Under the pieces are notes generated by a model, which was not told where the DNA came from, did not search any database, and worked only from the letters and a program-made list of their open reading frames with translations. The translations under genes and the position numbers were made by a program. A stretch of 64,000 nt of DNA from Stagonosporopsis chrysanthemi (lineage: Eukaryota; Ascomycota; Dothideomycetes; Pleosporales; Didymellaceae): contig JAFISE010000020.1 of assembly GCA_022560025.1 (NCBI GenBank), positions 124,001-188,000 on the forward strand, in the 5' to 3' direction. Positions 1 through 11,373 of this stretch are shown one piece after another (position 1 is the stretch's first letter; each line of letters opens with the position of its first letter).

Positions 1-2
1 TA

Positions 3-2042
3 CAGCAAGAGCTCGATGCTTATTTGGCCACGCTGTACGGTCGAGGTCTCACTCGCAGGGATGCAGTACTCGCACCTGACTATGTGGAAACCCACGGCTC
101 GAAAGAATACTCAGCTTCGCCGCAGAAACATCTGCATGGAAACAACTGCAAGCACAAGATATCTGGCTCGCACTACAACCACGAGGAGAAGGAACCATAC
201 TCTGATGTTGACTACCATAACAAGCATGCTTACAGCAGCCAAGTCCCGCAGCATGATGAAGACACAGACTATACGCATAGGCGCGTTGCTCGAGAAAAAA
301 GGTGGACAACGTACAACAAGCGCGATGATGCTCAGCGTGAAGCGCCTGTACCGAAGCGATTCTACCGCGGTCATGAGAGCGAGTATGTCCAGCAAGCTCC
401 TAATCAGGCGCCCACAGCTGCTGCCCCAAGCCAAGTGTCTACGTATACCTACAACCAGGCATCAGCAGACAACTCTGTCCAAGGATCTACCCTCGGTCTC
501 AAGCAAGCGTCCACGGAAACCTCCGCACAAGATTCCACACAAGGAGAGACAAACGCACCCAGCGCTCCTCCCACATACAAAGCCTGGAACGACATGTCCG
601 AATCCGAGAAATTCGAAGCTTTCCTCCGCCGCATGGTCGAACTGAGCAGCAATATGGCCTCGCTCGTCAAGTACGCTGCTGCTTCGACCGTAAACCTCCC
701 CTGGTACCCTCCAGCGTCCACATACGACCGCACCACAGCCTCCTCCGATGCCAGCGCACAGAGTGATACTGTACTCCGCAGACTCGCTCGACGGGACGTT
801 ACTATTTCTGCTCGCGCGCCAGCTCAGGTCTACCCGGGCCCCAGCGTCGGCAGCATCAGTGCTCCCGGTGACGCCACAGACGCAGATGAAGGCTTCCAAC
901 TTTGGTTCCCACATCTCGTTCCGGGCCTGACGAAGAGACAGCTCGTCGATGCTGTAACAAGTCAAGCAAGTGCCGAAGCTGGTGACGACGTGAATTTCTT
1001 CGACGCCCTAGCAGCCGGTTTCTGGAAGCTATTCGGCAACCCTTTTGAAGATATCCCAACTCTCCTGGGCGAACCAGACTTCTACACCCCAAGCCCTGAA
1101 TTCCCAGATTTTGATATCCCAGATCTGGACGGCGGTTTCACCGCCCCGCCGCAGATCTTTGCGCCCGAGCTACCACCTCCACAGCTTCTGCCCGGATACG
1201 AAGAAGGACCCAACGGCCCCATCTGGGTCGGCGAAGGCCCCGATCCGCTCAGCGTCGACGGTCCCAGCGTCATCATTATCTCTTCCTCAACCGTCCCTTT
1301 CCCCGGCGACGAACCCTCGCTCCCCACACTCTCCCCCTGCATCTCGCCCATCCCCCAAATCGGCTTCAACTCCTGCTTGGGCGGCTGCAACCACACTGCC
1401 TCCGAAATCGCAGCTCACGAGACGTACCTTAAGGAGTTCGCTCAGCAACAAGCCGAATTCGAAGCGTGTCTGCAATCGCAATCAGAGTCCGAGGGCGGGG
1501 GCGAGGTTCCCACGCCCGGCCACATCATCTGGCACCAGAACTCCACCGACGAGGACGGCGAGGTGGAATGGAACGGCGACCAAGAAGCCGAAGACGCGAG
1601 CCACCGCCGTCCGCGACCAGGGTGGTCGCACCCGCTCATCCCGTATCCGTTACCCGAGAACTCCACCGGGCCCTTCCCCTCCTCTCCTGCAAATGACACC
1701 CCCAACGCCCTCCCCGCAACCGAGCCCGACGTCGCAGACCAACCAAACCCTGAGGTTCTAATGCCGTACCAAAACAAAACCCTTGGTGAGCTCGTCACGG
1801 AGATCCTCGCGAACCCTGATATCATCGCCTCGCCCGACATCAGCAACGTCGTCGACGACAGTGTCTCGGAGACAAATCCGCTCCAGCAGGCTGCCGACGA
1901 AGCAGAAGCTGGCGTGACGGTTCCCCAGGAGCCTGTCGAGTTCGATCCTTCCAAGGTGGATAGTGTGGTGGATGCGCTGCCGTGGTTGTTGGGACCGGGC
2001 CCGGTTGTGATTGAGGGGGTGGATGGTGGAAGTGAGCAGTGA
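3..2042 (+). CDS. hypothetical protein, 5' end outside window
   Basis: An open frame runs from the left edge (first full codon at 3) to a TGA at 2040-2042 with no stop. No convincing ATG start is visible, so the N-terminus lies outside the window. At least 679 residues are encoded. I do not recognise a domain. The first 300 residues are polar and rich in Ser/Thr/Gln and carry several dibasic or monobasic clusters (for example LTRRD, EKRW, VPKRF, LARRD, LTKRQ). The middle is Pro/Asp-rich, and the C-terminal third has a small Cys-containing patch (NSCLGGCNH) followed by acidic, Pro-rich sequence. Codon use is GC-rich at third positions, as in its neighbours, which supports a real gene. The dibasic sites would fit Kex2 processing of a secreted precursor, but with the signal region missing this is only a guess. 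Confidence 0.7.
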   Translation, partial: QQELDAYLATLYGRGLTRRDAVLAPDYVETHGSKEYSASPQKHLHGNNCKHKISGSHYNHEEKEPYSDVDYHNKHAYSSQVPQHDEDTDYTHRRVAREKRWTTYNKRDDAQREAPVPKRFYRGHESEYVQQAPNQAPTAAAPSQVSTYTYNQASADNSVQGSTLGLKQASTETSAQDSTQGETNAPSAPPTYKAWNDMSESEKFEAFLRRMVELSSNMASLVKYAAASTVNLPWYPPASTYDRTTASSDASAQSDTVLRRLARRDVTISARAPAQVYPGPSVGSISAPGDATDADEGFQLWFPHLVPGLTKRQLVDAVTSQASAEAGDDVNFFDALAAGFWKLFGNPFEDIPTLLGEPDFYTPSPEFPDFDIPDLDGGFTAPPQIFAPELPPPQLLPGYEEGPNGPIWVGEGPDPLSVDGPSVIIISSSTVPFPGDEPSLPTLSPCISPIPQIGFNSCLGGCNHTASEIAAHETYLKEFAQQQAEFEACLQSQSESEGGGEVPTPGHIIWHQNSTDEDGEVEWNGDQEAEDASHRRPRPGWSHPLIPYPLPENSTGPFPSSPANDTPNALPATEPDVADQPNPEVLMPYQNKTLGELVTEILANPDIIASPDISNVVDDSVSETNPLQQAADEAEAGVTVPQEPVEFDPSKVDSVVDALPWLLGPGPVVIEGVDGGSEQ

Positions 2043-3480
2043 GGAGTGCAAAAGGAGGAGTGCGTGCGGACGCATGGGTCGATGAAAAAAAAGGCAACAG
2101 GCTGGAATGACTTCGGCAGTGGTGATTTGGTACATCGTGTTGTTAGGTTAGTGTGCATTGTTTATTTGTTGGACCGATGGCTGGGACAGAGGTATGTGTT
2201 TAGCTTTATTTTCCGTGCTTTTGCGTTGCTTCAATGCTACTTTACACTGTCCAGGGTGAGTTGGGTTGGATTAGTTTAGATAGTTTCGCGTCGTGATTTA
2301 CGTGACGTTGAATGATTATGAGTTGTGCAAGCATCTTCCTTGCTCCCTTCGCTCTCCTTCTGTGTCGAATTCGCGCGTGTGAGGCCTCACAGTCTGTCGA
2401 AGTAGCTGCTTGTATCCAACTGCACGCCACTTACCCGAAAGTGTCGAAAAACCCTGGCTTGATCTGAAATGATGTTTTAGTTTTCAGGAACTTTCTCAAA
2501 ATGGTCACGACGGTACCCTGCAGCGTCCGTATGGAGACGTACCGCTTTCCCCTTTCTAGCGAGAGCCCAATCAAGACTCGACCCTGTCTCGCGAGGCTCA
2601 AGCTACACGTGTCCGTACAACTCACAGACACTTGCTTTGTCCTGATTATTGCCTTTGCTGAGCGCTTCGGCATTGAATGATGACGACTTATGCCATGTGT
2701 GTCCGGCTCTGGCTCCAAATTCTCGTTTTTGATATTGATGGCCCTACTTTTCATTGAATTGTATCAGATTGTGATTTTCTAGGTGATGCGGTGGTTCACG
2801 TCTGCCAAAATCCTTTCCATAAACGTGCATACAACATGTGATTGATTGGAGGTACTTCGGCTGTTACATGACATTTGTACGTCAGTGTGATGAACACAGT
2901 ACCACTTTTTGATGTACACGCATGTTCGATCTCTCCTTGCCAAATGACACATGTGTGCGTCGCATATGAGTTGACATACTAAGTAGCTAGTGGGTGCTGT
3001 ATTGATAAAAACTCTAGGGATATTGATATCTCCATTGGGGCACTCGACTCTTGTATCATTTGAGGAAGACCTACCTTGATGTGAAGAAGTGTAGCTTAGA
3101 ATTCAAAGAATCGAGATTTGTCCTCGAGCCCGAAGTAGTGAAACTGCGTCTTGATAGTGTTTAGAATAGGTGATATAGGAGTAGAAGTTTTCTTACCTCT
3201 AGCAATATCATCGTCGAGTCCTATCAATCGCATCTGACAAATGCATTCACAGACTCGTCGTGCTTACAAGACTCGCCTCACTAGTCTTGTCGCAGTAGTA
3301 TAGGTAGTGTAAGTAGAATAGGGGCGTCAACAAGCACCCCTAAAGCTCAGCAGCTCGCTGACGTGGCAGACCGTCTCCGATTGTATTCAATCTAAACACC
3401 ATCATGTTTGTTCTAACGCACACCTTACCCTTCACCCTTCACAGAACCTACTACTCTCTTCACATACCCAGCACCAAAAT
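2043..3480. other. intergenic, no gene seen
   Basis: The 3' flank of the first gene and the upstream flank of the gene at 3481. Only short ORFs occur on either strand, none with recognisable protein features. Base composition shifts to moderately AT-rich. A pyrimidine-rich stretch just before 3481 suits a fungal promoter. Confidence 0.5.
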
Positions 3481-5430
3481 ATGAAGGTAGTATGGCTCTG
3501 CGTAGCCATTCTGATGCTAATGGCAAGCAGCAGACATTTCCCCACCACCCACCCAAGCAATCCCGACCCGCGCGCGCCAGCTAGCGAGTACAGACAAGCC
3601 GTCGCAACAAGCATCCAGGACCTAGTTTTTGGTCGACGACCGAGACTCCCGGAGATGAGTGGTGTCAGCACAGCTAGATTGATTGCTGAGGGGGTCGTGG
3701 AGAACCTGAGGATCTATCGGTTGCATCAACAAGAGAAGGCAAGAGAGGCAAAAGCGATGGAAGAGAAGGAGAGGAAGAGGAAAGGGGAAAGGAGTGGGCG
3801 AGATGGTGGAGGGGAAAGGGAACCACAACATAGTGAGCATAGGCGTGGTAACCGCGAAGGAGATGGCCATGGCGAACGAAGACGTCGACGGAGACATCGT
3901 TCTGCTGAGGAAGATGGAAATCGACGTAGGCGGCGCCATCGCGAGAAATCAATAGAAGGACACGGTGACTGTAGTATCGAAGAGCACGCAGAAAGGATTA
4001 CTCGGGAGGGTCGTAGAAGTCAATCTGCAAGAGAAGAAAATGGAGCATCGCCCAACAACGGCAATCTCATGTCCAGCGCCCTCCCAGAGACTGGAGTTCG
4101 GCGGGGCCCTGATGGCACCCCTTTCAGATCGCTCCCCACCAGAGATAAAGGCATGGGATTCCTCTCACATGTGATGAATGTGCACAAACACATCGAAGCT
4201 GAGCTAGATGCTGGATTCCGTAGCAAGGGGCTCGCCGAGAAGCATATCGATGCGTTCCTGAAGAAGAAGAAGAAAGCTTCGAAGGATACGCAGAAAGGTG
4301 ATGAGGAGCTGTTGATTGTGCACGAGCGAGAAAATCGTGATGAGAGAAGTCAGAGGAGTGGACGGAGACGCCGTCAGTCGAGGAGAGACGAACCTTCCGT
4401 CGTGCCAGTCAGTCGTGATAGTAAACCTTCTAGTGAGCAAAAGGCAGCTTCAGTGGAACCGCAATCCGGCACACCTGTTCAACATTCAACGCCATTCCTT
4501 CAGAAACCACTGTCGCCTTCAGTAAGATCAGGAAAAGTGTCCATCACATCAGTTCGAAGCCCACTTCTAAGTCAAGGCGATCGGATCAGGGGCGTTGGAG
4601 GCGGCCGAGCTGTAAGTCGGATGCCTACAATGATGGATCTGCCAGCATCTTCACAACATGCTGCGTCGCCCATGCCCCCACCACCACCGCCGCTGCCTCC
4701 TGCTGTGCGGAGTTCAGCCAACCCAGGCCGTGATGCATTCCTTGTCAGCCTCCAGACTGGACTGAAGCTCAGACAGGTACGTGACGAAGATAAGAAGGAC
4801 AGAAGCAAAGCGCGAGGGGATGGAGCATGTGTCGAAGATGTACGAACAGAAATCGAAGGATACGAAGAGACCTCTCACAGTCGCGACGTGGAAGCACTCG
4901 AGCATGCTCAGGCTGTAGAAGAAAGAGAAAAGAGGCAAGAGCAACAGCGCGATGCTTGCAATGAATCACCACTCGCCGAACCGCAGCCAAAAAAGAAGAT
5001 GCCTATAAATTTTCAAGACGAGCTCACAGCAAAGCTCGATAAGCTGAAGCTGAACAAGGAGACGGGCGATAGGATAGGAGTTGGGCTCAGTGAGCCGAAT
5101 GGCCTCAGACCTCGTGCCTCTAATGAGACATGGAGGACTGTCTTTACGGAGCAAGCAGAAGAGAACAGGATGCCAGATCGGCAGTTCAGACAGGGCTTGG
5201 AAGACAGGCTGTCACAATCGCCAACAGGTAAGACAGGTTCCTTGAAGTTACTGTCACAGATTTAGCTGACCGCAGCAGCAATGCAGCCCACAGCAGCAAC
5301 TCCTGTGTCTAACGTGTTTGTCTGTTTGTCTGCGAACATGGCGAAACTAGATTGGCAGCCTGGACCAGGTTGGGATTTCAGCAGTGTGCCAGCAGATGGC
5401 AATGGAGGACCAAGTGGTGACAGGAGGTGA
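3481..5430 (+). CDS. hypothetical highly charged protein with predicted coiled coil
   Basis: Exons 3481-5227 and 5276-5430 give about 633 residues. The intron (GTAAGA donor, branch GCTGAC, CGCAG acceptor) removes a stop that would otherwise end the frame at 5265. The reading frame then continues to TGA 5428-5430 with the plausible tail WQPGPGWDFSSVPADGNGG. The acceptor is a tandem CAGCAG, so a one-Ala variant is possible. The N-terminus is hydrophobic (VVWLCVAILMLMAS) like a signal or anchor segment. It is followed by long Arg/Lys/Glu-rich tracts, a KKKKK run near residue 262 and a poly-Pro stretch near residue 400. The hydrophobic start sits oddly on such a nuclear-looking charged protein, so the true start may be the ATG at 3655. 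No known family was recognised. Confidence 0.65.
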
Positions 5431-5936
5431 TATTGAGGAGGGAGTTGTTGGAGAATTTTGTTCACTTTGCGGTTGAACGGCGTTTCTGCTACTGCAAACT
5501 GTTTCATTCAATGCTCCTACGTGCTGCTACTCAATGTTGTTGGGCCGTCCAAAGCGACAACAAGTCGATCAAACTCACCGTCCGCTGCCGTTGATGCACT
5601 GGCGAATCGGAATGTAGGGACGAGGCTGCAGTGGGGTGATGGATGGGGCTCCGCGCTGTCCGAGCGTTGAGCAATTTCGCGGCTCTGGCCCGCTAGGCCT
5701 CGAACGCGTGGTAGCCATCGTGTTGTGGCTGACGTTTCCATCTCCTTCTGGGTATTGCTTCGATTCGCGTCTCTCTGGCTTTCTGCTTGTCTGTTCCCAT
5801 TGTGGAATCCCTTTGTTGTTGTTGCCCATCACAGCTGCCGTCCCCCGCCCCGCAAACGTCATCTTGGACCCTGAGCACAGGCAGACGCACTTTCCTTGCC
5901 CACCGCGAACCCTCAACACCACACTCCACATCTAAG
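5431..5936. other. intergenic / promoter region
   Basis: No supported gene. The last 150 bases are pyrimidine-rich and end just before the start codon at 5937, as expected for a 5' untranslated region. Confidence 0.5.
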
Positions 5937-6840
5937 ATGCGTTTCTCCACGACCGCTGTCCTTGCCCTGCCGGCGCTCACCCTCGCCGAGCAGCAGATCC
6001 CCCTGCTCGACAAGGTCAAGAGCTTCTTCAACCAGGCGACTGCTTCGATGGCCTCGGTGATCCCCTCCGCCCCATCTGTGCCGTCCGCGCCTATTGAGGC
6101 AGCAGCAGCCAAGGCCGCCGCCGTTGTCCAGCACGAACTTACTCTTGAGAACTGGAAGGAGGTCCTGACCGTCGACCCCACTGTCAGCGCCCCTGCGACA
6201 CAAGAGTGGCTTATCTTTGTCACAGGTGGCAACAGCACTTGTTATGGCTTCTGTGGGCCTGCAGAGAAGGCATGGAACGTATGTGTAGCAAACAACTTCG
6301 CACAAGACGTGACTGACAGCTGCAGGCATCCCTTCCCATTGTCGCCGCCTCGCCCTCATCGCCCAAGCTCGGTCTGATTGACTGCGAGAAGGAGAATATC
6401 CTCTGCAACTCATGGTCTCTCGGCGCGCCGTCGCTGATCAAGTTCACCATCCCTAAGCCGCTGGCTGACCAGTCTGCGCCCGTTCCCGAGTTCCGCTACA
6501 AGCCCTTGAACCGCACCTCGACCACCACTGAGACCTTCAAGGAGCTTGTTGTCGACAACAAGATCAACGAGATCACTCCCTACGAGGGTCCTTTCCACCC
6601 CTTCAACGGCCTGCTGCAGCAGTACGGCCTTGCCATCCCCTTCGGATATGCTACCTGGGGATTCTCTAAGATGCCTTCCTGGTTGCCTATGATTCTCATC
6701 TCCTTCTTCAGCAGAACTTTCATGTAAGGACACGACCCCAATGCGATACAGAATGATGCTAACGAATGAACAGGAGCAAGCGCCTGCAACCCGGAGCTGG
6801 TGCTCAGCAAGGCGGTGCTGCACCAGCGGCCGCTCGCTAA
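5937..6840 (+). CDS. thioredoxin-fold secretory-pathway membrane protein
   Basis: Exons 5937-6278, 6326-6723 and 6774-6840 give 268 residues. Both introns have GTATGT/GTAAGG donors and good branch points (CTGAC, GCTAAC). A signal peptide is visible (RFSTTAVLALPALTLAEQQ). An Ala-rich linker precedes a thioredoxin-like unit: the strand EWLIFVTGG, then CYGFCGPAEKAWN in the usual active-site place, and later LGLIDCEKENILCNSWSLGAPSLIKF, which resembles the second half of thioredoxins including the cis-Pro region. The redox motif is CX3C, not CXXC, so disulfide exchange activity is uncertain. A hydrophobic segment (PSWLPMILISFF) lies near the C-terminus, followed by a short basic/Ala/Gly tail, suggesting an ER membrane anchor. 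The gene is recurrent in filamentous fungi as I remember it, but I know no assigned function. Confidence 0.8.
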
Positions 6841-7250
6841 ACCAACACTTTTTGGCGCAAGCATGACTGTGAGGCAACTTGATTGATGGGATCTATGTGG
6901 ATGGACCTGAGCTTTAACTGTTAGATATCACACTGTTCTTATGAGGTTTGCCATGGTTTTGACTCGTTTGTTGGCAAGAGTCGCACGACGTATGATGTGG
7001 AAGAAGGTGCATTGAAACTCGGAGGTGTTGGCGTTGAATGTAGTCTGAATAACACGACAGAATGGACAATGAGATGAAAAGACCCAGAATGTTCGTTAGA
7101 CCACAGGGGATTGTACAAATCGCGCTGAACGCTGGATGTCTTTGACAGATGCACAGACGCCAGGCAAAACTTCGGCTTTTTGCGGAGTTGCGCGCGACCA
7201 GCGACATTTCTCGACACCGCGCAAACGACTCCATATCACCACAGCACAAC
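6841..7250. other. intergenic
   Basis: Short spacer between two co-oriented genes. No coding or RNA signal was recognised. Confidence 0.5.
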
Positions 7251-8209
7251 ATGGTCAACATAATATCGCGCGCGCGGAAGCTGCAACAGGTGCGTTGAGA
7301 CCATACATGATACTATATTGCTCATTGAACATTACTGACTCCCGCTGCAGAAGGTACGAATTGCTCCTTCACTACCATCTCCGAAGACCTGTTACGCCTC
7401 CTCCAAATCAGATTATGCTACGGCTATGACGAAAACCTTATGGACGATCGCTGATTGCGTGGATAGTTGCTATGGATAAGATGCGGGCCAGGCGCGGTGG
7501 TGTTGCCGAAGGAGGTATCGAAGATTAGCATGGAATTCAACACCAAGCTCTACGGCGGTCACAGGGGTGCGAGGTACGTGTGACAATCCCTCGTCTTATT
7601 CTTCACTGCAGCAAGAGGACTGGACATAGAGATCATACATTGCTACAGCACAAGCTCTCAAAAACCGTTCTTCAGCATACGCCAATTACCACCACATCCA
7701 CTAACCGTCATCACAGAAAATTCTGGCGCGAAATGCTTCCCCGGATAAAATATCGCAACCCCTCTATCCCCATAGCGATCGACCGCCATACTATCCCTGA
7801 AGGCCCAGCGCTGCTACACATCTGGACAAAAGCCGCCCCCAACACCCCGGACGGCTCGTCCAACACCTCCATCCCCTCACTCGCCACAACACCCAGCACA
7901 TCCGCCAGCCCTCCCTCGGGGACCCCCAATACGCGTAACACGCTTGTTCCCGACGCCACGACTCCAACGCACACGATCAACATCCGCGACCAGGCGCCCA
8001 GCGAGATCCTGGATGCGCTGCTGGCAACGCTGCCCGAGAGCGAGGTGTTGAGGGCTACGCCAGAGGAAGAGCAGCAGATCGCGGAGCTTGAAGAGTTTAA
8101 GGAGAGGAGCGAGGCGGACCGGGTGCTGGTTAGGGAGACGTTGATGAAGGAGAGGAGGGAGGCGGAGTTATTGAAATTGGCGAGGGGAGAGATTGTGGCT
8201 GCTTCGTAG
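7251..8209 (+). CDS. MRP49: mitochondrial large-subunit ribosomal protein, Mrp49 type (L51/S25/CI-B8 domain)
   Basis: Proposed exons are 7251-7289, 7351-7353 (AAG only), 7467-7573 and 7717-8209. The product begins MVNIISRARKLQQ, continues LLWIRCGPGAVVLPKEVSK and ISMEFNTKLYGGHRGARKFW, then MLPRIKYRNPSIPIAIDRH. This is the pattern of the fungal Mrp49 family (mL61), a component of the mitochondrial 54S subunit. The frame is closed around every intron except by these joins. The middle AAG is either a 3-nt exon or part of a single 177-nt intron, and both keep the frame. After the conserved first 100 residues comes a Thr/Pro/Ser-rich linker and a charged helical tail (EEEQQIAELEEFKERSE), so the protein (about 213 residues) is longer than yeast Mrp49 (137). 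Third-intron signals: GTACGT donor, CACAG acceptor. Confidence 0.85.
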
Positions 8210-10308
8210 TCGGGATTTGATGAATGAGGAGAAAGAGGAAGGGTGTGTAGTATGGAAGCGATGTGTGGACTGCAACGGAGGATGCGGTAAAAAGAGATGG
8301 AGACTGTACCATACATATAGCAACCGAGTACTTACCAGGCATGATTCCGATACGTATTGCTCTACCATCCGATGAATCGAGCTATGTTGTCACTGTGCTA
8401 CTCACGTGATCGAACGATAGTAACCTATGCAAGGTTTCCACATCAACAGCAGAGAAGCGATCGAACAGCGTCAACCACAGCATTCACTACGCGCAGAACC
8501 CTACGTCACTATACAAGCTATCACGTCCATCTAGCCAGGCTAGTCCTCTGCCATGGGCGCACGACCACCTTCCCCTCTGGTAAACACCAACGAAACGCCC
8601 CTCTCCACCACTAACCCAGTCCGCAGTGCATACAAGCACTCGAGCACTAGGTACCAGTGCAGCACGTCTGATCGAATCATAGTTGCAGCACAGTTGCAGC
8701 ACGACACGCGGCAGCAGAAATTCGCCTAGGCAAAGCACGCCCACAACAGCATCAACAGAAAAACAAAGTTTGTAGATAAGCCACAGCAGGGCAGGATGCA
8801 GACGCCACACCACATAGCAACCCGCGTAACGTCCGGGCCCATGCACTCCATGCATGGGGTAAGCCGGGAGGGATGCCCATCCAGTCGGGATGCTGCCACG
8901 GACATGGGCGCGGATTGGGCCTGCGGCTGGGATGGTCGCAGCGAAACGGAGTGAATGCGGTGCTGGGTGGTGGCAGGGGTTTTGCAGATGAGTGCAGTAG
9001 TGTAGATGGGGTAAATGTCACGATAGAACAGCATGGAACTGAACTGATGACTCACATACGTGAGCTGACGAATGTATCGTGTGCTCCTGCACTGCTATTG
9101 ATGTGCATCGCATACTGCCACGGCATAATCGCTTTGCACTCAATTACTCACATATTCGCATACCGTGAACACTTGTACCGCGTACTCATCATATATTACG
9201 CATTACTTACTCACCATGCACTGTGTACTACTTGCGCAGTAAGCAGTCGACGAGTCAGCTGCGCCCGCAGAGCGACGTAATACAAGAAACACGACTCTAG
9301 CGCACGGGAACGACGACTGGGGCTCGGAGGGAAGCGCAGCGGGGCAGGCGGAGGTGGGGCTCGCAGCGAAGGCCTCAAAGCGTCCAGTGTGTGCTGGGGC
9401 ACGGCAGTGGTAGCATGGTGTGACTTCTGCTCGCACGGCAGATCTGACACGACACGTCGGGGTTTTGAGGTCGATCAAGTGTAACGTTGGTAGTACATGG
9501 GGAAACCGTTGGATCTGAACGCTAGATGCTGTTGTGACCGCAAGCACGTTCCTGCAGGTGAGTTGCAGAGATGCTGGGGGGAGACGACCTTCAGGACTGT
9601 TCGTGGGCGTGGCTGAGTTGCGATCTGCGGGTTACTGGATTGAGCAGGCAAGCATGCTCCATCGTACTGTTAAGCTCTCTGCCGGAATAGCGGTGTGCGA
9701 CTATGTTGTCATTGCGAGAACGTAATTGCGCATCGGAAAGTATAATTGAAGCTTTGCGCCTCTAGTGTATGCTCTCATGTCGCCTGCCGTTTTAATGTTA
9801 CAGAATTTTATCAGTTGGCGCAGGAGACGTTGTATGAGCGGCTAGGTGCTTCCGCATCGTCCAAAGTAAGCGCAGGCACTGGCAATCGCATAACAAATTC
9901 AATTGTCGAGCTGTCGAGTTGGCAGCGCAGCACACTGGCTGTCGACTACCGGTGCGGCCGTAGTTGGCATTGTCGTAATTAAGACACTGAAGGCTGTAGT
10001 TGGTAACCTGTAGTGAGTGCCAAATGATTTATGTCAAATGCCATTCCAGCCCGCGTACAAAGACTAGTGCTGGCCGTTCTCTCATCAGCTGAAGTTGATA
10101 CAACCTGTCACTCAGGTGTGTCAACTGGGAACAGCTGCATAAAGGCAGAGCCGGGTGTCTGGGCCGGGGACACAACAGAAAGCGGCATGTGTCGAATAGA
10201 AAAGACTCTAGTCCACCGATAAGAGCTCTTTGAATTGTGTCAATTCATTGGCTGACAGGATTGTACTTGGTCTACCAAAGACATGCCCGGATGTGCCAAG
10301 ACGCACGC
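8210..10308. other. 2.1-kb intergenic region, no gene supported
   Basis: Many short ORFs occur on both strands, but none has a recognisable domain, credible splice structure or consistent coding bias. A small perfect hairpin (CCCATGCA/TGCATGGG, 5-nt loop) lies at about 8838-8858. The region separates Mrp49 (+) from GET2 (-), so it holds two 3' ends and no required promoter. Confidence 0.45.
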
Positions 10309-11373
10309 TCATACAACATTGGCACCTCTCCACCAGACCATGGCGCCCAGTACGAAGACAATGACCATGGCATCGCTAACGACCGTTGTGTATATGACAG
10401 CGTAGCGGCCGATGGCTCTCACATAGCCGTTGTATGGTGAAGGTAAGAAGCCTGCCACTGTGCTCAGGATTCCCTGTCCTTGCAATTGACCCTTTTCAAC
10501 GAAGTAACGTGAAGACTGCATAACGACCTCGAACGTAGCGAAGAGATAGAAGAAATGGGCAAAGTCCTGTGCGTGACTGTTCTCGACTGTCCAGTCTTCA
10601 TCGACGGTAGCCAAGGCAGTGTTACGTGACAGTTTGGAGCCGGTGAACGGCGTCTGCAGGACGATATAGATTGCAAGCCCCAGAGAGAACAAAGAGTGTA
10701 CCAGTCGCCAGATCCAGGCCGAAGACTGCTCTGGCGCCAGCTCTGGGGCACCTCCGGCACCACCCATAGCGGAGAAGATGCTGGCTAGACCAGGAGGAAG
10801 ATCATTCGGGCCACCTGGCTGTGCTTGAGCGCCCGGCGGTCCACCGGCACCAGCGCCCATCATTTGCTGAAGCATAGCCATCATGGGATCCTGCGATGGG
10901 TCGCCTTGCGCTGGGGGGAACTGCGGGAGGCTGCCCGTAGCGTTACTATCAAAAGCAAACGGGGAGGGGAGGCGTGGCTGGGACACGGGTGTGTAGTGGT
11001 GCTGCGAGATGTCCACCTCATCTGGGTCTGGCGTCGCCGTTCCAGCTACTGCTCGAGGCGCTGGGGCTGGTGAGGGCTGGGCTGAAGACGCAGTTAGCCG
11101 TTTGTACTTGCCGCAGTTTTCTGGCGCATGTTGCAAGTCAGGTATTGCACAACCCGCATTGATTCGCTGATAAACACACAGGTGTTACATACCGGGCAGA
11201 TCCTTCTCGATCTCGCTTAGGGTCTTCGGCGGACCTCCCTGAAGCGCCGAGATCTGCTGCAATCGAGATGCACCGCTCTTCGCAGCAAGACGCTCTCTGC
11301 GGAGACGTGCCTTTTGCTGTGCTGGAGTCTCGCCGCCAGCCGGGCCCGGCGAGGCAGCAGGTGAATCGGCCAT
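10309..11373 (-). CDS. GET2: GET complex subunit Get2-like (tail-anchored protein insertion)
   Basis: Two exons on the minus strand (11373-11193 and 11081-10309) encode 317 residues. The 111-nt intron has GTATGT, branch GCTAAC and a TTCAG acceptor. The N-terminus carries the Get2/CAML hallmark, a basic cluster QKARLRRERLAAKSGASRL on the cytosolic side that in this family recruits the Get3 ATPase loaded with a tail-anchored client. A Pro/Gly/Ala/Met-rich low-complexity linker follows (MMAMLQQMMGAGAGG). The C-terminal 130 residues hold three hydrophobic segments: WIWRLVHSLFSLGLAIYIV, the FAHFFYLFATF region, and the AVIYTTVVSDAMVIVFVLGA region. This matches the three-helix membrane domain that pairs with Get1 in the ER. 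Reading only the long exon would miss the Get3-binding end. Confidence 0.88.
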
